In this document: positions 29,730 through 40,199 of the stretch, piece after piece
Numbering within the stretch: the first letter of the stretch is position 1
Layout: every line of letters begins with the position of its first letter
NCBI RefSeq assembly: GCF_023146395.1
Contig: NZ_JAGLCD010000004.1
Span: 320,718-384,717, forward strand
DNA: 64,000 nt
Origin: Aeromicrobium sp.
Lineage (GTDB): Bacteria > Actinomycetota > Actinomycetes > Propionibacteriales > Nocardioidaceae
Reading direction: 5' to 3'
Made by a program: the position numbers and the translations under genes
Notes under the pieces: generated by a model
Seen by the model: the letters and a program-made list of their open reading frames with translations, nothing else
Database searches by the model: none
What the model was told of the DNA's origin: nothing

Positions 29730-30512
29730 GAGTGCGATCTGGCGGCTCGTCGCCACGATCCGACCCTCCGGGTCCCACAGACGGACGTCCTCGTCGTGGA
29801 ACCCGTCGACGGTGCGGTGGGTGACGACCTCCATCTGGACCCACTCGGCCGTGAAACGGCGCCAGAAGTGCACCGTCAGCTGGATCGTCGAGGAGGCCAG
29901 CTCGCCGAGATCGGCGAGCACCGGCGGGTAGGCGTCGACGATCGCACCGGCCGCGAAGGCATCGACGGGCCGGCCGTCGACCGGCCGGATCCAGAAGTGC
30001 GCCGTCGGGTCGCCGGACGGTGCGCCGGCGAGCCAGCCCGGCACCGTGGCGTGCCGCGTCGTGTAGCGACGCGCGACGGCCGGCACCAGCTCGGGCGGGA
30101 ACCCCGCCATCGGGTCGACGCCGTCCTCGGGCGCCGGCAAGGCGGGCGGGACCTCGTCCAGGTGCTGCTTCGCACCGGCCAGGTCGGCGTCGTGCAGGCT
30201 GACGACGCCGTGGGTGATCGGCGTGCCGCCCTGGCTCAGCACGACCGTGAACGTCGAGACCCGGCGGCCCTCCCGCACCGGCGTCACGGTCACGACGGCA
30301 GGACCGGGCGTGGTCGGCTTGAGGTAGGTCACCGCGACCGAGAGGGGGTCGGGTTTGTCGGACTCCTCGAGCGCCGCGCGCACGAGGATCGCCAGGAGGT
30401 AGCCGCCATTGGCCGTACCAGCGGGTGTGTTCCACTCGGCCGTCAGCTCGACCGAGCGGACGCCCGGTGAGACGGGGGTGGACCAGGTGGCGGCATCGAG
30501 CTCGTAGGTCAT
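29721..30512 (-). CDS. Acyl-CoA thioesterase, TesB-like double hotdog
   Basis: A 263-residue protein. The N-terminal hotdog domain has WNTPAGTANGGYLLAILVRAALEE and SVAVTYLKPTTPGPAVVTVTPVREGRRVSTFTVVLSQ. The C-terminal half has AHFWIRPVDGRPVD and LTVHFWRRFTAEWVQMEV. This is the pattern of actinobacterial thioesterase-family proteins that hydrolyse acyl-CoA. The ATG at 30512 starts a usual N-terminus; the frame is open further upstream without a ribosome site. Confidence 0.82.
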   Translation of the reverse strand: MTYELDAATWSTPVSPGVRSVELTAEWNTPAGTANGGYLLAILVRAALEESDKPDPLSVAVTYLKPTTPGPAVVTVTPVREGRRVSTFTVVLSQGGTPITHGVVSLHDADLAGAKQHLDEVPPALPAPEDGVDPMAGFPPELVPAVARRYTTRHATVPGWLAGAPSGDPTAHFWIRPVDGRPVDAFAAGAIVDAYPPVLADLGELASSTIQLTVHFWRRFTAEWVQMEVVTHRTVDGFHDEDVRLWDPEGRIVATSRQIALLA

Positions 30513-30569
30513 GACGCCATCCTGCCGGGCCGAGGGCGTGCGGGCCGCAGGGCCACCGACGTGCCGCGA

Positions 30570-30575
30570 TAACCT
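30570..30575 (+). promoter_or_regulatory. -10 hexamer TAACCT for the dapA leader ORF
   Basis: Ends 6 nt before the ATG of the SERQR mini-ORF at 30582, so that mini-ORF would be the first thing on a leaderless dapA transcript. Confidence 0.5.
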
Positions 30576-30581
30576 CGCACC

Positions 30582-30665
30582 ATGAGCGAGCGCCAGCGAG
30601 TGGACACGGGCACGTGGCATGTCGTCACCTGCGAAGGTGGTCGTGTGGGGCAGGTGACGTCATGA
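30582..30665 (+). CDS. SERQR mini-ORF upstream of dapA
   Basis: Encodes 27 residues starting MSERQRVDTGTWHVV and ending GQVTS. It is preceded by a -10 at leaderless spacing. Its TGA overlaps the dapA ATG as ATGA. The first six codons match the azlC-azlD cassettes in sense (M-S/T-E-R-Q-R), but the rest differs. The second half of the ORF carries the hairpins described for the dapA start. Confidence 0.5.
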   Translation: MSERQRVDTGTWHVVTCEGGRVGQVTS

Positions 30666-30672
30666 CGTCACC
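30624..30672 (+). promoter_or_regulatory. Alternative hairpins covering the dapA start
   Basis: Stem A: GTCACCTGC (30624-30632) pairs with GCAGGTGAC (30650-30658), loop 17 nt. Stem B: a 20-bp perfect palindrome, 30653-30672, centred on the dapA ATG. The two share bases 30653-30658 and exclude each other. The geometry resembles a translation-controlled attenuator, or the palindrome may be a protein-binding site. Confidence 0.45.
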
Positions 30673-31567
30673 GCTCGCCACGGCCGGCGCGCCCTTCGGG
30701 CGCGTGCTCACCGCGATGGTCACCCCGTTCACCGCCGACGGTGCCCTGGACCTCGAGAGCGCGCAAAAGCTCGCGTCACACCTCGTCGACGCGGGCAACG
30801 ACGGGCTCGTCGTCTCCGGCACGACGGGGGAGTCGCCCACCACGACGGGCGAGGAGGACGGTCGCCTGCTGGCGGCGGTGCTCGAAGCCGTCGGCGACCG
30901 CGCCACGGTCGTGGCAGGGGTCGGCACCAACGACACGCGCCACTCGGTCGAGCTCGCGGAGTCCGCGGCACGCATCGGGGCGCACGGCCTCCTGCTCGTC
31001 ACGCCGTACTACTCCCGACCCCCGCAGGCCGGCATCATCGGTCACGTCGACGCGGTGGCGAAGGCGGCCGGCGACGTCCCGATCATGCTCTACGACATCC
31101 CCGGGCGCACCGGCACCGAGCTCACGCGCGAGACGTACCTCGCGATGAACGACCGGCCCACCGTGACCGCGATGAAGGACGCCGTCGGCGACCTCCACCG
31201 CGGAGCCTGGATCATGGAGAACACCGACCTCGCCCTCTACTCCGGCGACGACGTCCTCAACCTCGGCTGGCTCGCCGTCGGGGCGGCCGGTGTCGTCAGC
31301 GTCGTGGGGCATGTGGCAGGACCGCAGTACCAGGCCATGGTCGAGGCGGTCGACGCCGGTGACCTGGCCACCGCCCGACGCATCGACCGCGACCTCATCG
31401 GTCTTGTCGCCGCGATCATGGGCCAGACCCAGGGCGCCATCGCCGCCAAGGTCGCCGCCCACGAGCTGGGCCTCATCAGTTCATCCCGGGTGCGCCTGCC
31501 CCTGTCGCAGGCCACCGACGAGCAGGTCGCGATCATCCGCGCCGCCATCCAGAAAGTCACTGCATGA
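30662..31567 (+). CDS. dapA: 4-hydroxy-tetrahydrodipicolinate synthase
   Basis: Condenses pyruvate and aspartate semialdehyde, the entry step of lysine and diaminopimelate synthesis. The 301 residues have VSGTTGESPTTT (the Thr pair of the catalytic triad), TPYYSRPPQAGI (catalytic Tyr), MLYDIPGRTG, and the Schiff-base Lys in TVTAMKDAVGD. The ATG at 30662 lies in the ATGA overlap with the preceding mini-ORF; the next mini-ORF overlaps its stop. Confidence 0.96.
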   Translation: MTSPLATAGAPFGRVLTAMVTPFTADGALDLESAQKLASHLVDAGNDGLVVSGTTGESPTTTGEEDGRLLAAVLEAVGDRATVVAGVGTNDTRHSVELAESAARIGAHGLLLVTPYYSRPPQAGIIGHVDAVAKAAGDVPIMLYDIPGRTGTELTRETYLAMNDRPTVTAMKDAVGDLHRGAWIMENTDLALYSGDDVLNLGWLAVGAAGVVSVVGHVAGPQYQAMVEAVDAGDLATARRIDRDLIGLVAAIMGQTQGAIAAKVAAHELGLISSSRVRLPLSQATDEQVAIIRAAIQKVTA

Positions 31568-31646
31568 GCGAGCGCCAGCGAGCGACAAACGAAGGAGATC
31601 TCATGGCGAATCCGCCTACCATCACGTTTTTGAAGGCGGTTTCGGC

Positions 31647-31650
<4 letters not shown>
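31564..31650 (+). CDS. SERQR mini-ORF bridging dapA and rnj
   Basis: Encodes 28 residues starting MSERQRATNEGDLMANPP and ending AVSA. ATGA overlaps join it to dapA in front and to rnj behind. A ribosome site GAAGGAG (31591-31597) lies inside it, 5 nt before an in-frame ATG at 31603, which would give a 15-residue product. Residues 9-18 align with the azlC-azlD peptides (N-x-E-x-x-h-A-x-P-P), so this copy is related beyond the first six codons. Confidence 0.5.
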
Positions 31651-33326
<1,676 letters not shown>

Positions 33327-33431
33327 CCCGCCGATTGTCACGGCTTCGACCCGATCGGGAAACCGGGTCGAAACACGACCGGCTCACCCTGAAGCGGTGG
33401 ACGTGGCACAGGCGTGGGGGGCGGCACCGTG

Positions 33432-34154
33432 GTGAGCCGGGTGCTGATCGTCGGTTCGGCCGGGACGCACAGCCCGGAGGGACGGGCCAACGTCTCGCGA
33501 CTGGTCAACGCGGTGCGTCGTGAGGCGCACGGTCTCGACGTCGCCGACGGGTACGTCGACCAGCAGTCGCCGGCCCTGGCCGAGGTCGTGCGCACGACGG
33601 CCGGTCCGCGGGCGATCGTCCCGCTGCTGCTGACCCGCGATCCCTTGCCGTTGCGGGCGATGATCGCCGCGGCCCGTCTGGACCCGTCGGTGTCGGTCAC
33701 CGCTCCGATCGGGCCGGACTGGGTGCTGGCCGAGATCGGCGTGCAACGCCTCATCGAGGCCGGCGCCCGCCCCGACGACAGCATCGTGCTGGCGGCCGAG
33801 GCGCTCACGGACGCCGCGGCGGTCGATGACGTCAGCAAGGCCGCTCGGCTGCTCAGCGCGGTCTGGGGTGGGCGGGTGCACATCGGCACGCTGGCGGGGC
33901 TCGACACCGGGCTCGACGAAGCGATCGACATCGCGCGGGCCTACGGCAAGCGCGTCGTCGTCAGCTCGTACGTCCTGACCTCGGGTGCCGCGCACGACGA
34001 GATGCTGGCCTGCGGTGCGGACGTCGTGACGGCGCCGCTGGTTCCCGCGGGGGCGCCGGACCAGCGGCTCGTGGGCCTCGTGCTCGCCCGGGCCCGTTCG
34101 CGCTCGGGCTGGGTCACGGGTGAGGACGGCGAGCACCACGTCGCCCTCGGGTAG
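33432..34154 (+). CDS. CbiX/sirohydrochlorin chelatase-family protein
   Basis: A 240-residue protein. Its N-terminus VLIVGSAGTHSPEGRANVSRLV resembles the G(S/H)G.. start of CbiX-type chelatases, with two similar halves (the second around VVVSSYVLTSGAAHDEM). The expected N-terminal His is replaced by Ala in GSAGTHS, although a nearby His follows. It could insert metal into sirohydrochlorin, but no sirohaem or cobalamin genes are near. Two adjacent GTG codons (33429, 33432) could start it. Confidence 0.65.
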   Translation: MSRVLIVGSAGTHSPEGRANVSRLVNAVRREAHGLDVADGYVDQQSPALAEVVRTTAGPRAIVPLLLTRDPLPLRAMIAAARLDPSVSVTAPIGPDWVLAEIGVQRLIEAGARPDDSIVLAAEALTDAAAVDDVSKAARLLSAVWGGRVHIGTLAGLDTGLDEAIDIARAYGKRVVVSSYVLTSGAAHDEMLACGADVVTAPLVPAGAPDQRLVGLVLARARSRSGWVTGEDGEHHVALG

Positions 34155-34220
34155 GGCACGACCGAGGCCGCCACGCGGCCGTTCGCCGCGTCAATCCTGA
34201 GAAAGGCTCGAGTCTTCCTT

Positions 34221-34226
34221 TAGGCT
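34221..34226 (+). promoter_or_regulatory. -10 hexamer TAGGCT for leaderless ftsK mRNA
   Basis: Six nt before the ftsK ATG. A weak -35, CTGAGA at 34197-34202, lies 18 nt upstream. Confidence 0.5.
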
Positions 34227-34232
34227 TTCGCC

Positions 34233-36716
34233 ATGGCGACCCGAACGTCTTCCCCGCCGCGCAAGCGGCCGTCCGGTTCCCAGGCCCGTAGTCGCACCAG
34301 CGGCAAGCGAGGCCCGGCCCGAGCCCCTGCGAACCGCCGACCGGCGGCCAAGAAGCCTGCCCCGAAGGGCGGCGGATCCTCCGGCGGCGGTCTCGGTGCC
34401 GTCGTGACCGGCCTGGGGCGCCTCCTCCGGGCGATCTGGGTCGGACTGGCCGCCGCGGTCGGCGCGATCGCGCGCTCGATCGGCAGCAGCGCTCGCGACC
34501 TCGACCCCGCTCAGCGGCGCGACGGCGTGGGCCTGGCCGTGCTCGGACTCGCGATCGTGGCGGCCTCCGCGACCTGGTGGCAGATCCCCGGCCCCGTCGG
34601 GCGGGGGGTCCGCCAGATCTGCGAGGGAAGTGTCGGCGTGCTCGCCGGCGCCGTCCCGATCGTGCTGGTCGTGATCGCGTGGCGGACCCTGCGCCGGCCC
34701 GACGCGCAGGGCCCGGCCGGACGCCAGGCCATCGCCTGGACCGCCGTCGTCGGCGGTGTCCTGGGCCTCGTGCACGTCGCCCACGGCGTGCCGCGGCCCA
34801 ACGACATGGCCGCCGTCCGTGACGCCGGGGGAGCGATCGGCTATCTGTTCTCGGCGATCCTGATCGACCTGCTGAAGACCCCGTACGTCGTGGCTCCGCT
34901 GCTCGTGCTCGTCGTGGCCTTCGGGGTGCTGATCCTCAGCAACACGCCGATCCATGCGATCCCGGAGCGGGTGCGGGCCCTGCGCGACCGCGTCGCCCGC
35001 CGCTCGCCTGATCCCGTCGACGCCGCCGAGGACCCCAAGCGCCACCCCCGTACCGAGCGCCAGGCCGACGAGCCCTACGAGGACCCGATCGTGGCGGACC
35101 CGGACGACCACGCGGTCGACGAGACCCCCACGCCCCCGCCCGGCGTCAAGCGCCCCGTCCCGCCCGTCGACGACGTCGACGAGAGCCCGGCCGAACACGT
35201 GCCGATGGAGCCGCTCCCGGCCCGTGCCGAGCAGCTCGAGCTCGCCGGCGACGTCCTGTACTCCCTCCCGGACAGCACCGTGCTGCGCGAGGGCACGCCG
35301 CACAAGGCGCGCAGCCAGGCGTCCGACGCCGTGGTGGAGCGGCTGACCGAGGTGCTGGAGCAGTTCAAGATCGACGCCACGGTCACGGGCTACACCCGGG
35401 GCCCCACCGTGACCCGGTACGAGGTCGAGCTCGGTCCCGCGGTCAAGGTCGAGAAGGTCACGGCGCTCGGCAAGAACATCGCCTACGCGGTCGCCTCGAA
35501 CGAGGTCCGCATCCTCAGCCCGATCCCCGGCAAGTCCGCGATCGGCGTCGAGATCCCGAACGCCGACAAGGAGATGGTCAGCCTCGGCGACGTCCTGCGC
35601 TCGACCAAGGCCCGCGGCGACCACCACCCGATGGTCGTGGGTCTGGGCAAGGACGTCGAGGGCGGCTACGTCGTGGCCAACCTCGCGAAGATGCCGCACC
35701 TGCTCGTGGCCGGCGCCACCGGCTCGGGCAAGTCGAGCTTCGTGAACTCGATGATCAGCTCGATCCTGATGCGCACGACGCCCGACGAGGTCCGGATGAT
35801 CCTGGTCGACCCCAAGCGGGTCGAGCTGACGGCCTACGAGGGCATCCCGCACCTGATCACCCCGATCATCACCAACCCGAAGAAGGCGGCCGAGGCGCTG
35901 CAGTGGGTCGTGCGCGAGATGGACCTGCGCTACGACGACCTGTCGGCCTACGGCTTCCGGCACATCGACGACTTCAACAAGGCGGTCCGTTCCGGTGCCG
36001 TGCAGCCGCTGCCCGGCAGCGAGCGCGTGCTGGCGCCCTACCCCTACCTCCTGGTCGTGGTCGACGAGCTCGCCGACCTCATGATGGTCGCCCCGCGCGA
36101 CGTGGAGGACTCGATCGTCCGGATCACCCAGCTGGCACGCGCGGCCGGCATCCACCTGGTGCTCGCGACGCAGCGGCCCTCGGTCGACGTCGTGACCGGC
36201 CTGATCAAGGCCAACGTGCCCAGCCGTCTGGCGTTCGCGACCAGCTCGCTCGGCGACAGCCGCGTGATCCTCGACCAGCCCGGAGCCGAGAAGCTCGTGG
36301 GCCAGGGCGACGGCCTGTTCCTGCCGATGGGGCACAGCAAGGCCATGCGCATGCAGGGCGCCTGGATCACCGAGCAGGAGATCGTGGCGGTCGTCGACCA
36401 CTGCAAGGCCCAGCTCGAGCCCGCGTACCGTGAGGACGTGACAGCGGTCCAGCAGAGCAAGCGCGAGCTCGACGACGACATCGGCGACGACCTCGACCTC
36501 GTGATGCAGGCCGTCGAGCTCGTCGTGAACACGCAGTTCGGGTCGACCTCGATGCTGCAGCGCAAGCTGCGCGTGGGCTTTGCCAAGGCCGGACGTCTGA
36601 TGGACATCATGGAGAGCCGTGGGATCGTCGGCCCGAGCGAGGGCTCCAAGGCTCGTGACGTGCTGATCAAGCCCGACGAGCTCGAGCAGGTCCTGGCCAC
36701 GATCGGTGCTGAGTGA
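34233..36716 (+). CDS. ftsK: DNA translocase FtsK/SpoIIIE
   Basis: Pumps DNA at the division septum and directs chromosome dimer resolution. The 827 residues begin with a basic, Ala/Pro-rich cytosolic tail. Membrane segments follow (about 90-230, for example [17 protein letters not shown] and [17 protein letters not shown]), then an acidic linker to about 350. The motor has Walker [14 protein letters not shown] at 494 and Walker [14 protein letters not shown]. The C-terminal gamma winged helix ([23 protein letters not shown]) recognises KOPS-type sequences. Confidence 0.96.
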   Translation: MATRTSSPPRKRPSGSQARSRTSGKRGPARAPANRRPAAKKPAPKGGGSSGGGLGAVVTGLGRLLRAIWVGLAAAVGAIARSIGSSARDLDPAQRRDGVGLAVLGLAIVAASATWWQIPGPVGRGVRQICEGSVGVLAGAVPIVLVVIAWRTLRRPDAQGPAGRQAIAWTAVVGGVLGLVHVAHGVPRPNDMAAVRDAGGAIGYLFSAILIDLLKTPYVVAPLLVLVVAFGVLILSNTPIHAIPERVRALRDRVARRSPDPVDAAEDPKRHPRTERQADEPYEDPIVADPDDHAVDETPTPPPGVKRPVPPVDDVDESPAEHVPMEPLPARAEQLELAGDVLYSLPDSTVLREGTPHKARSQASDAVVERLTEVLEQFKIDATVTGYTRGPTVTRYEVELGPAVKVEKVTALGKNIAYAVASNEVRILSPIPGKSAIGVEIPNADKEMVSLGDVLRSTKARGDHHPMVVGLGKDVEGGYVVANLAKMPHLLVAGATGSGKSSFVNSMISSILMRTTPDEVRMILVDPKRVELTAYEGIPHLITPIITNPKKAAEALQWVVREMDLRYDDLSAYGFRHIDDFNKAVRSGAVQPLPGSERVLAPYPYLLVVVDELADLMMVAPRDVEDSIVRITQLARAAGIHLVLATQRPSVDVVTGLIKANVPSRLAFATSSLGDSRVILDQPGAEKLVGQGDGLFLPMGHSKAMRMQGAWITEQEIVAVVDHCKAQLEPAYREDVTAVQQSKRELDDDIGDDLDLVMQAVELVVNTQFGSTSMLQRKLRVGFAKAGRLMDIMESRGIVGPSEGSKARDVLIKPDELEQVLATIGAE

Positions 36717-36729
36717 AGGGGGCCCCGTG

Positions 36730-37167
36730 ATGCACGAGCCGTTCGAGATCCACCGGCGCGTGGGTCTCTACGCCCTCGTCGCACTGCTGTGCCTGGCCGT
36801 CGCCGGCGGGCTGGGCTGGTTCGCCTACGACCGCCCCGAGCCGTTGCTGTGGATCGGCACGGGCGTCCTGACGCTGCTGGCCCTCACGCTGCTGCGAGGC
36901 ACGCTGGACCCGTCGACGCCGCTGTTCGTCGCCGACGACCACGGCGTGCGCCTGCAGACCGAGGACGGCTGGACCGGGCTGCTCTGGGACGAGATGGGCG
37001 AGATCCGCGTCGAGCCTCGCGCCGGTATCCGTCACGACGCGCGCGTCAAGGTCATCAGCCTCGACGGACGCAAGGTCTTCTCCACGCCCGTCGGCCTGGC
37101 GACCACGGTCGACCTGGAGCAGGCGGTCGCCGAGTTGGCGCGCCGCCGCGGCCCTGCCGCATACTGA
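36730..37167 (+). CDS. Two-helix membrane protein with a PH-like tail
   Basis: A 145-residue protein. Two hydrophobic helices (LYALVALLCLAVAGGLGWF and LLWIGTGVLTLLALTLL) are followed by about 80 residues rich in strands (GVRLQTEDGWTGLLWDEMGEIRVE), resembling small bacterial PH-like membrane proteins. It starts 13 nt after ftsK and probably shares its transcript with pgsA. Function unknown. Confidence 0.7.
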   Translation: MHEPFEIHRRVGLYALVALLCLAVAGGLGWFAYDRPEPLLWIGTGVLTLLALTLLRGTLDPSTPLFVADDHGVRLQTEDGWTGLLWDEMGEIRVEPRAGIRHDARVKVISLDGRKVFSTPVGLATTVDLEQAVAELARRRGPAAY

Positions 37168-37196
37168 GGCGTCCCGCCCCCGCCTGAGAGGCCTCC

Positions 37197-37826
37197 ATGC
37201 CTGACCCCCAGTCCGGTACCCGTGACAGCCCGCCGCCGAGCAACCTCAACATCGCCAACGCGCTGACGGTCCTGCGGATCGCCGGTGTCCCGGTGTTCGG
37301 CTGGCTCCTGCTGGTCGACGGCGGCTCGGACGTCTCGACCCGGGTCTGGTCGTTCGTGGCGTTCGCGCTGCTGATGATCACCGACCGCATCGACGGCGAC
37401 CTCGCCCGCAGCCGGGGCCTGGTGACCGACTTCGGCAAGCTCGCCGATCCGATCGCCGACAAGGCGCTGACCGGCATGGCCTTCATCGGGCTCGGCATCA
37501 TCTTCGACCACTGGCTGTTCTGGGTCATCGCGATCACGACCCTGGTGCGGGAGTGGGGCATCACGATCATGCGCCTGTTCATCGCGAAGTACGGCGTCAT
37601 GCCGGCCAGCCAGGGCGGGCGGATCAAGACCACGATGCAGGCCGGGGCGCTCGGCCTGTACTGCCTGCCGCTGGAGATCTGGGACACCACGGCCAGCGAC
37701 GTCACGATGTGGGTCGCCCACGCCTTCCTGGCGGTCGCGTACGTCATCACGATGGTCACCGGGGTGCAGTACGTCATCGACGCCCGCCGGCTCCGCGCCG
37801 CGTGGCTCGCGGCACAGAACGCCTGA
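37197..37826 (+). CDS. pgsA: CDP-diacylglycerol-glycerol-3-phosphate 3-phosphatidyltransferase
   Basis: Makes phosphatidylglycerol phosphate from CDP-diacylglycerol. The 209 residues are a CDP-alcohol phosphotransferase with the complete motif DGxxARx8GxxxDxxxD in IDGDLARSRGLVTDFGKLAD continuing to PIAD. About six membrane helices. The N-terminal 15 residues are a polar extension. Its place between ftsK and cinA is conserved, which supports the PgsA call over other family members. Confidence 0.9.
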   Translation: MPDPQSGTRDSPPPSNLNIANALTVLRIAGVPVFGWLLLVDGGSDVSTRVWSFVAFALLMITDRIDGDLARSRGLVTDFGKLADPIADKALTGMAFIGLGIIFDHWLFWVIAITTLVREWGITIMRLFIAKYGVMPASQGGRIKTTMQAGALGLYCLPLEIWDTTASDVTMWVAHAFLAVAYVITMVTGVQYVIDARRLRAAWLAAQNA

Positions 37827-37830
37827 GTCG

Positions 37831-38352
37831 ATGCACGTCGGTGCGACCTCCCTCATCGCAGCCCTGGTCGAGCGCGGAATGACCGTCGCGACGGCGGAGT
37901 CGTTGACCGGTGGCGCGCTCTGCTCCGCGCTGGTGTCGGTGCCGGGGGCCTCGGCCGTCGTGCGTGGGGGAGTCGTGGCCTACGCGGCCGAGGTCAAGAG
38001 CACGGTGCTCGGCGTGCCGGCCGAGCTCGTGGCCCAGGTCGGCACGATCGACGCGCGGGTCGCCCGGGCCATGGCCGAGGGAGTGCGGGCCAGGCTCGGT
38101 GCGGACGTCGGCCTGGCCACCACGGGCAACGCCGGCCCCGTCGCCACCGAGGGCAAGCCGGTGGGTCGGGTGCACGTCGCGGTCGCTACGCGGAACGGCA
38201 CCCGCGACTGGCGTCTCGACCTCGCCGGGGACCGCGACACGATCCGTCAGGAGACCGTGGCCTCCTGCCTGTCGCACGCAGTCGCTACGCTGACGTCAGA
38301 GCCTGACGGCCGCCGGAAGAACTTCGGTCCTTCCGGCGTTGAGCAGGAGTAG
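37831..38352 (+). CDS. cinA: CinA C-terminal domain, nicotinamide-nucleotide amidase
   Basis: Deamidates NMN to nicotinate mononucleotide, feeding NAD recycling. The 173 residues contain only the CinA C-terminal domain: TVATAESLTGGALCSALVSVPGAS, GGVVAYAAEVKSTVLGV, and ATTGNAGP (usually GxAGP). The N-terminal molybdopterin-like domain of longer CinA is absent, as usual in actinobacteria at this position. It begins 4 nt after pgsA. Confidence 0.92.
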   Translation: MHVGATSLIAALVERGMTVATAESLTGGALCSALVSVPGASAVVRGGVVAYAAEVKSTVLGVPAELVAQVGTIDARVARAMAEGVRARLGADVGLATTGNAGPVATEGKPVGRVHVAVATRNGTRDWRLDLAGDRDTIRQETVASCLSHAVATLTSEPDGRRKNFGPSGVEQE

Positions 38353-38381
38353 AGACCCGAGGTAGACCTGGAGGTGAGCGC

Positions 38382-38684
38382 GTGACCACGATGCGACAGC
38401 TCGTCGGCGAGACTTTGCGCGCGCGCCGGGCCGAGCGCGGTCTCACGCTGCGGGAGGTCTCTGGCAAGGCGCGCGTCAGCCTCGGCTACATCTCCGAGAT
38501 CGAGCGCGGTCAGAAGGAGCCCAGCTCCGAGCTCCTGGCGGCGCTCGCCGAAGCCCTCGACGTCCCGCTCTCGGCCGTCCTGCGTGACGTCGCCGACCAG
38601 ATGGAGCTGCACGAGGTCGTCTCCGCCCCGCTGGCCACCGTGTCCTCGATCGGCGCCGACGGCGTCCGGGCCTCGGCGGCCTGA
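38382..38684 (+). CDS. clgR: XRE-family regulator, ClgR type
   Basis: A 100-residue DNA-binding protein. The helix-turn-helix is LTLREVSGKARVSLGYISEIERGQKEPSSELLAALAEAL, the pattern of ClgR, which activates clp protease and related stress genes in actinobacteria. The GTG at 38382 has GGAGG 7 nt upstream; an ATG at 38391 in frame is second best. The position between cinA and DUF3046-recA matches known clgR loci. Confidence 0.88.
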   Translation: MTTMRQLVGETLRARRAERGLTLREVSGKARVSLGYISEIERGQKEPSSELLAALAEALDVPLSAVLRDVADQMELHEVVSAPLATVSSIGADGVRASAA

Positions 38685-38691
38685 GGCGACG

Positions 38692-38886
38692 GTGCGGCAC
38701 AGCGAGTTCTGGGAGCGGATGGACCTCCACCTGGGGGAGTCCTACGCGCGCGTCTGGGCCGACACCCAGGTCATCGGCGAGCTCGACCACCGCACGCCCA
38801 CCGAGGCGCTCGACGGCGGTGTCGACCCCAAGCAGGTCTGGCGAGCGGTGCACGCCCGTCTCCAGCTGCCCCCCTCGGAGCGCTGA
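38692..38886 (+). CDS. DUF3046 protein
   Basis: A 64-residue protein starting at GTG 38692. It has the DUF3046 pattern: MDLHLGESYARVWADTQVIGELDHRTPTEALDGG and KQVWRAVHARLQLPPSER. The family is found directly upstream of recA in actinobacteria and has no known role. It lies 7 nt after clgR. Confidence 0.9.
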   Translation: MRHSEFWERMDLHLGESYARVWADTQVIGELDHRTPTEALDGGVDPKQVWRAVHARLQLPPSER

Positions 38887-38915
38887 GCACGCCGGTTCGG
38901 CGTGTCGCGCCTGCT

Positions 38916-38931
38916 TCGAACACCTGTTCCC
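38916..38931 (+). promoter_or_regulatory. LexA-type SOS box before recA
   Basis: TCGAACACCTGTTCCC matches the Gram-positive SOS consensus TCGAAC-N4-GTTCGA at the left half and four bases of the right half. TATTGT (38933-38938) directly after it is a -10 candidate, so LexA binding would block the promoter. Confidence 0.75.
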
Positions 38932-38967
38932 GTATTGTCACAGGTGAGGTGACGTAACCGAGAGCGC

Positions 38968-38986
38968 CGATCCACAGGGTGGATCG
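38968..38986 (+). repeat. Perfect dyad in the recA leader
   Basis: CGATCCAC and GTGGATCG (8 bp each) flank AGG. It lies about 95 nt before the recA ATG, downstream of the SOS box, and would form a hairpin in the leader RNA. Confidence 0.5.
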
Positions 38987-39078
38987 ACCCACAGGCGGAT
39001 CGATGAGGTCCACAAAATGTCTGCGGGCTCTCCTAGCGTCGACGATGCCTCGCCACCGACGACCGAACGGATCTCCTG

Positions 39079-40194
39079 ATGCCTCCCAAGACAGCCCTGA
39101 CCCCCGTCCCTCGCCTGACCGGTGAGGGCGGCTCCGCCGATCAGCGCAGCAAGGCCATCGACAACGCGATCGCCCAGATCGACCGCGCCCACGGCAAGGG
39201 TGCCGTGATGCGTCTGGGGGAGCGAGGCCGCACCAAGATCGACGTCATCCCCACCGGAGCCACGGCCCTGGACGTCGCGCTCGGCATCGGCGGTCTGCCC
39301 CGCGGGCGTGTGGTCGAGATCTACGGCCCGGAGTCCTCGGGCAAGACCACGGTCGCGCTGCACGCGGTCGCCAACGCCCAGAAGGCCGGCGGAGTCGCCG
39401 CCTTCATCGACGCCGAGCACGCGCTCGACCCCGACTACGCCCGCAAGCTCGGCGTCGACACCGACGCCCTGCTGATCTCTCAGCCGGACTCCGGTGAGCA
39501 GGCGCTCGAGATCGCCGACATGCTCATCCGCTCCGGTGCGCTCGACATCATCGTCATCGACTCGGTCGCGGCCCTGGTGCCCCGGGCCGAGATCGACGGC
39601 GAGATGGGCGACAGCCACGTGGGCCTGCAGGCCCGTCTCATGAGCCAGGCGCTGCGCAAGATGACCGGCGCCATCAACGGTTCGGGCACCACGGCGATCT
39701 TCATCAACCAGCTGCGCGAGAAGATCGGCGTCATGTTCGGCTCGCCCGAGACCACCACGGGTGGCAAGGCGCTCAAGTTCTACGCCTCGGTCCGACTCGA
39801 CGTGCGGCGCATCGAGACCTTGAAGGACGGCACCGACATGGTCGGCAACCGCACCAAGGTCAAGGTCGTCAAGAACAAGCTGGCCCCGCCCTTCAAGGTG
39901 GCCGAGTTCGACATCATGTACGGCAAGGGCATCAGCCGTGAGGGCTCGCTGATCGACGTGGGCGTCGACGCCGGCATCGTGCGCAAGGCCGGCGCCTGGT
40001 ACACCTACGAGGGCGATCAGCTGGGCCAGGGCAAGGAGAATGCTCGTCAGTTCCTCGCCGACAACCCTGATCTGGCCCTCGAGATCGAGCGCCGGGTCAA
40101 GGAGCACCTCGGCGTGGGTGTCGATGCCGCTGTCGAGGAGGTCGACGACTCCGGCGACGCCGAGCCCACCTCGGTCACCGAGGTCGACTTCTGA
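39079..40194 (+). CDS. recA: Recombinase A
   Basis: The strand-exchange protein of recombination and the co-protease of the SOS response. The 371 residues have Walker [10 protein letters not shown] at 83-91, the L1 loop region around [22 protein letters not shown], and L2 in [22 protein letters not shown]. The C-terminus is acidic. No intein is present. The ATG at 39079 is preceded by GGATCTCCTG, a weak ribosome site. Confidence 0.98.
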   Translation: MPPKTALTPVPRLTGEGGSADQRSKAIDNAIAQIDRAHGKGAVMRLGERGRTKIDVIPTGATALDVALGIGGLPRGRVVEIYGPESSGKTTVALHAVANAQKAGGVAAFIDAEHALDPDYARKLGVDTDALLISQPDSGEQALEIADMLIRSGALDIIVIDSVAALVPRAEIDGEMGDSHVGLQARLMSQALRKMTGAINGSGTTAIFINQLREKIGVMFGSPETTTGGKALKFYASVRLDVRRIETLKDGTDMVGNRTKVKVVKNKLAPPFKVAEFDIMYGKGISREGSLIDVGVDAGIVRKAGAWYTYEGDQLGQGKENARQFLADNPDLALEIERRVKEHLGVGVDAAVEEVDDSGDAEPTSVTEVDF

Positions 40195-40199
40195 GCTCG

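Noticed and set aside
33335-33431. Short plus-strand frame between rnj and the CbiX-like gene
   Set aside because: No family resemblance, and it overlaps the leader of the next gene; the gap is under 110 nt.
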